From Herbaspirillum sp. ST 5-3 (GTDB taxonomy: Bacteria; Pseudomonadota; Gammaproteobacteria; Burkholderiales; Burkholderiaceae_D), in assembly GCF_004804275.1 (NCBI RefSeq), contig NZ_STGI01000012.1, positions 1 through 64,000 of the forward strand: a stretch of DNA of 64,000 nucleotides. The letters are read 5' to 3'. Position numbers and translations under genes: made by a program. Below, one piece after another: positions 62,650 through 64,000 of this stretch. The number at the start of each line of letters is the position of its first letter. The stretch's first letter is position 1. The notes below the pieces were generated by a model that ran no database searches, was not told the DNA's origin, and was given only the letters and a program-made list of their open reading frames with translations.

Positions 62650-63582
62650 ATGAACATCGCAAATGACGTAACGCAACTCATCGGTAACACGCCGCTCGTC
62701 CGTATCCGCAAATTGACCAAGGACTGCGTGGCCGACGTGGTCGCGAAGCTGGAGTTTTACAATCCCGCCCACAGTGTGAAAGACCGCATCGGCCTGGCGA
62801 TGATCGACGCCGCCGAGGCGGCCGGCCAGATCAAGCCGGACACCATCTTCGTCGAGCCGACCAGCGGCAATACCGGCATCGCGCTGGCGATGGTGTGCGC
62901 GGCGCGCGGCTACAAGTGCGTGCTCACCATGCCCGAGACCATGAGCAAGGAACGCCGCATGCTGTTGCGCGCCTACGGGGCGGAGCTGATTCTCACGCCG
63001 GGACCGGAAGGCATGAACGGTGCGATCAAGAAGGCCGAGGAGCTGGTTGCGTCCGATCCGCGCTACGTGATGCCGCAGCAGTTCAAGAATCCGGCCAACC
63101 CGGAAATCCACCGCAAGACCACTGCCGAGGAAATCTGGCGCGACACCGACGGCAAGGTTGATATCGTGATTTCCGGCGTCGGCACCGGCGGCACCATCAC
63201 CGGCGTGGGCGAGGTGATCAAGGCGCGCAAGCCGTCCTTCCAGTGCATCGCAGTGGAACCGGACGCATCGCCTGTGCTGTCGGGCGGAGCCAAGGGTCCG
63301 CACCCGATTCAGGGTCTGGGCGCGGGCTTTGTGCCGGATGTGCTGAACACGAAGATTTACGATGAAGTGGTGCGCGTGAAGAACGACGATGCGTTCGATT
63401 TCGCACGCCGCGCGGCGCGCGAGGAAGGCCTGCTGGTCGGTATTTCATCGGGCGCGGCGCTGTGGGCCGCGGTGCAGGTGGCGCGCCGCCCGGAAAACAA
63501 GGGCAAGCTGATCGTGACGATCATTCCGTCCTTCGGCGAGCGTTATCTGAGCACGCCTTTGTTCGCCAATCTGGCGGACTGA
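62650..63582 (+). CDS. cysK: Cysteine synthase A
   Basis: A 310-residue O-acetylserine sulfhydrylase. PLP lysine is in [16 protein letters not shown], the substrate loop [11 protein letters not shown] is intact, and [10 protein letters not shown] binds the PLP phosphate. The AAGGAG ribosome site lies eight bases upstream of the ATG at 62650. It makes L-cysteine from O-acetyl-L-serine and sulfide. The C-terminus ([15 protein letters not shown]) is the family end. Confident. Confidence 0.96.
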   Translation: MNIANDVTQLIGNTPLVRIRKLTKDCVADVVAKLEFYNPAHSVKDRIGLAMIDAAEAAGQIKPDTIFVEPTSGNTGIALAMVCAARGYKCVLTMPETMSKERRMLLRAYGAELILTPGPEGMNGAIKKAEELVASDPRYVMPQQFKNPANPEIHRKTTAEEIWRDTDGKVDIVISGVGTGGTITGVGEVIKARKPSFQCIAVEPDASPVLSGGAKGPHPIQGLGAGFVPDVLNTKIYDEVVRVKNDDAFDFARRAAREEGLLVGISSGAALWAAVQVARRPENKGKLIVTIIPSFGERYLSTPLFANLAD

Positions 63583-63589
63583 AGCACCT

Positions 63590-63619
63590 CGGAAAGCGGG
63601 TGGGAAGTCCCGCTTTCCG
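63590..63619. terminator. Bidirectional terminator hairpin
   Basis: CGGAAAGCGGG pairs perfectly with CCCGCTTTCCG around an eight-base loop. It lies between the convergent cysK and response-regulator genes. No long T-tract follows. Confidence 0.6.
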
Positions 63620-63621
63620 AA

Positions 63622-64000
63622 TCAGGATGTTCTTGTCAGGATCGATTGCGCGACGCGGCGCGCGCTCGGCAAAAAGCGCGCGATGGTCGCCAGCAGTTCA
63701 TCCTCTCCCACCGGCTTGCCGAGATAGGCATCGCATCCCGCCCACGTGCCGCGGAACTTGTCGAACGCGGACGATTTACTGCTCAGCATCACCACCGCCG
63801 CTTCTTTCGTCGCCGGGCTGGCCTTGATGCGCTTGCACACCTGGTAGCCGTCCATGCCGGGCATCAGGATATCGAGGAAGATGCAGGTATAGCGCTTGGC
63901 CTGCGCCATGTCGATGGCCATCTCGCCGTTCTCGGCATAGTCGACGTCGAAACGAAAGGGCGCGAGTCGGGTCCGCATGAAGGCGCGCACGGTCGCGCTG
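63622..64000 (-). CDS. Response regulator receiver domain, 5' end outside window
   Basis: A partial gene: the minus-strand frame is open to the window edge, so its start lies beyond 64000. The visible 126 residues are a receiver domain lacking the first strand and the acidic pair. The phospho-Asp is in CIFLDILMPGMDGYQV, with VVMLSSKSSAFD and the Lys in LGKPVGEDELL. No output domain follows, since the frame stops after the receiver (LTRTS). It is a stand-alone CheY/PilG-like regulator or the C-terminal receiver of a longer protein. Confidence 0.85.
   Translation of the reverse strand, partial: SATVRAFMRTRLAPFRFDVDYAENGEMAIDMAQAKRYTCIFLDILMPGMDGYQVCKRIKASPATKEAAVVMLSSKSSAFDKFRGTWAGCDAYLGKPVGEDELLATIARFLPSARRVAQSILTRTS

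Overview
This window looks like a chromosomal segment of a GC-rich betaproteobacterium, most likely Burkholderiales/Oxalobacteraceae. That placement is an inference from base composition, TRAP and tripartite-style catabolic clusters, several two-component and c-di-GMP genes, and familiar family combinations. There is no rRNA or tRNA here to confirm it. About 58 protein genes can be supported. There is no prophage, intact transposon or CRISPR array.

Layout. 1-1.7 kb: two AT-richer accessory genes (a secreted hypothetical and a P-loop protein). 1.7-6.7 kb: glycogen debranching enzyme, an acyltransferase, a small secreted protein, a PPOX-like protein and a GST, divergent from a LysR regulator. 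7.7-12.4 kb: an HD-GYP phosphodiesterase, a serine/threonine dehydratase, a lipoprotein and NnrU. The last three are separated by scrambled fragments of their own neighbours. 12.4-15.1 kb: a GntR/FCD regulator and lactate permease with a shared operator. 15.2-21.5 kb: a complete TonB-energised outer-membrane uptake cassette headed by a DUF2946 leader ORF, followed by tonB, receptor, exbB, exbD, a Cys/His-rich BNR beta-propeller and a thioredoxin-like protein. 21.5-25.6 kb: SRPBCC protein, AraC regulator, sensor diguanylate cyclase. 25.6-31.9 kb: LysR regulator divergent from a VOC/TRAP/FAH/maleylacetoacetate-isomerase catabolic operon. 31.9-40.8 kb: GNAT protein, LETM1-like protein, a large hybrid kinase with CheY-like and Hpt-REC-REC-GGDEF partners, an MshEN-containing membrane protein and a lipoprotein hydrolase. 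41-49 kb: acyl-CoA synthetase, a MITE-like inverted-repeat element, a chemoreceptor, a Sel1-repeat protein and a GMC oxidoreductase. 49-55.8 kb: MalT-like regulator, D-serine dehydratase, CHASE-GGDEF protein, secreted esterase. 55.9-56.1 kb: an orphan CRP-type site, promoter and terminator (candidate small RNA). 56-64 kb: DUF924, acyl-CoA synthetase plus thioesterase II, TSUP transporter, CPA2 antiporter, cysteine synthase A and the tail of a response regulator cut by the window edge.

Functional themes. Cyclic-di-GMP signalling is strongly represented: three diguanylate cyclases, all with GG(D/E)EF and an upstream RxxD I-site, one HD-GYP phosphodiesterase and one predicted MshEN c-di-GMP-binding protein. 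Small-acid and aromatic catabolism is the second theme (lactate permease, TRAP/FAH operon, two acyl-CoA synthetases). The most interesting system is the 15.2-21.5 kb cassette. It resembles copper-controlled TonB receptor operons led by a DUF2946 leader peptide, but it carries its own TonB-ExbB-ExbD motor, a metal-binding-looking propeller and a CxxC protein.
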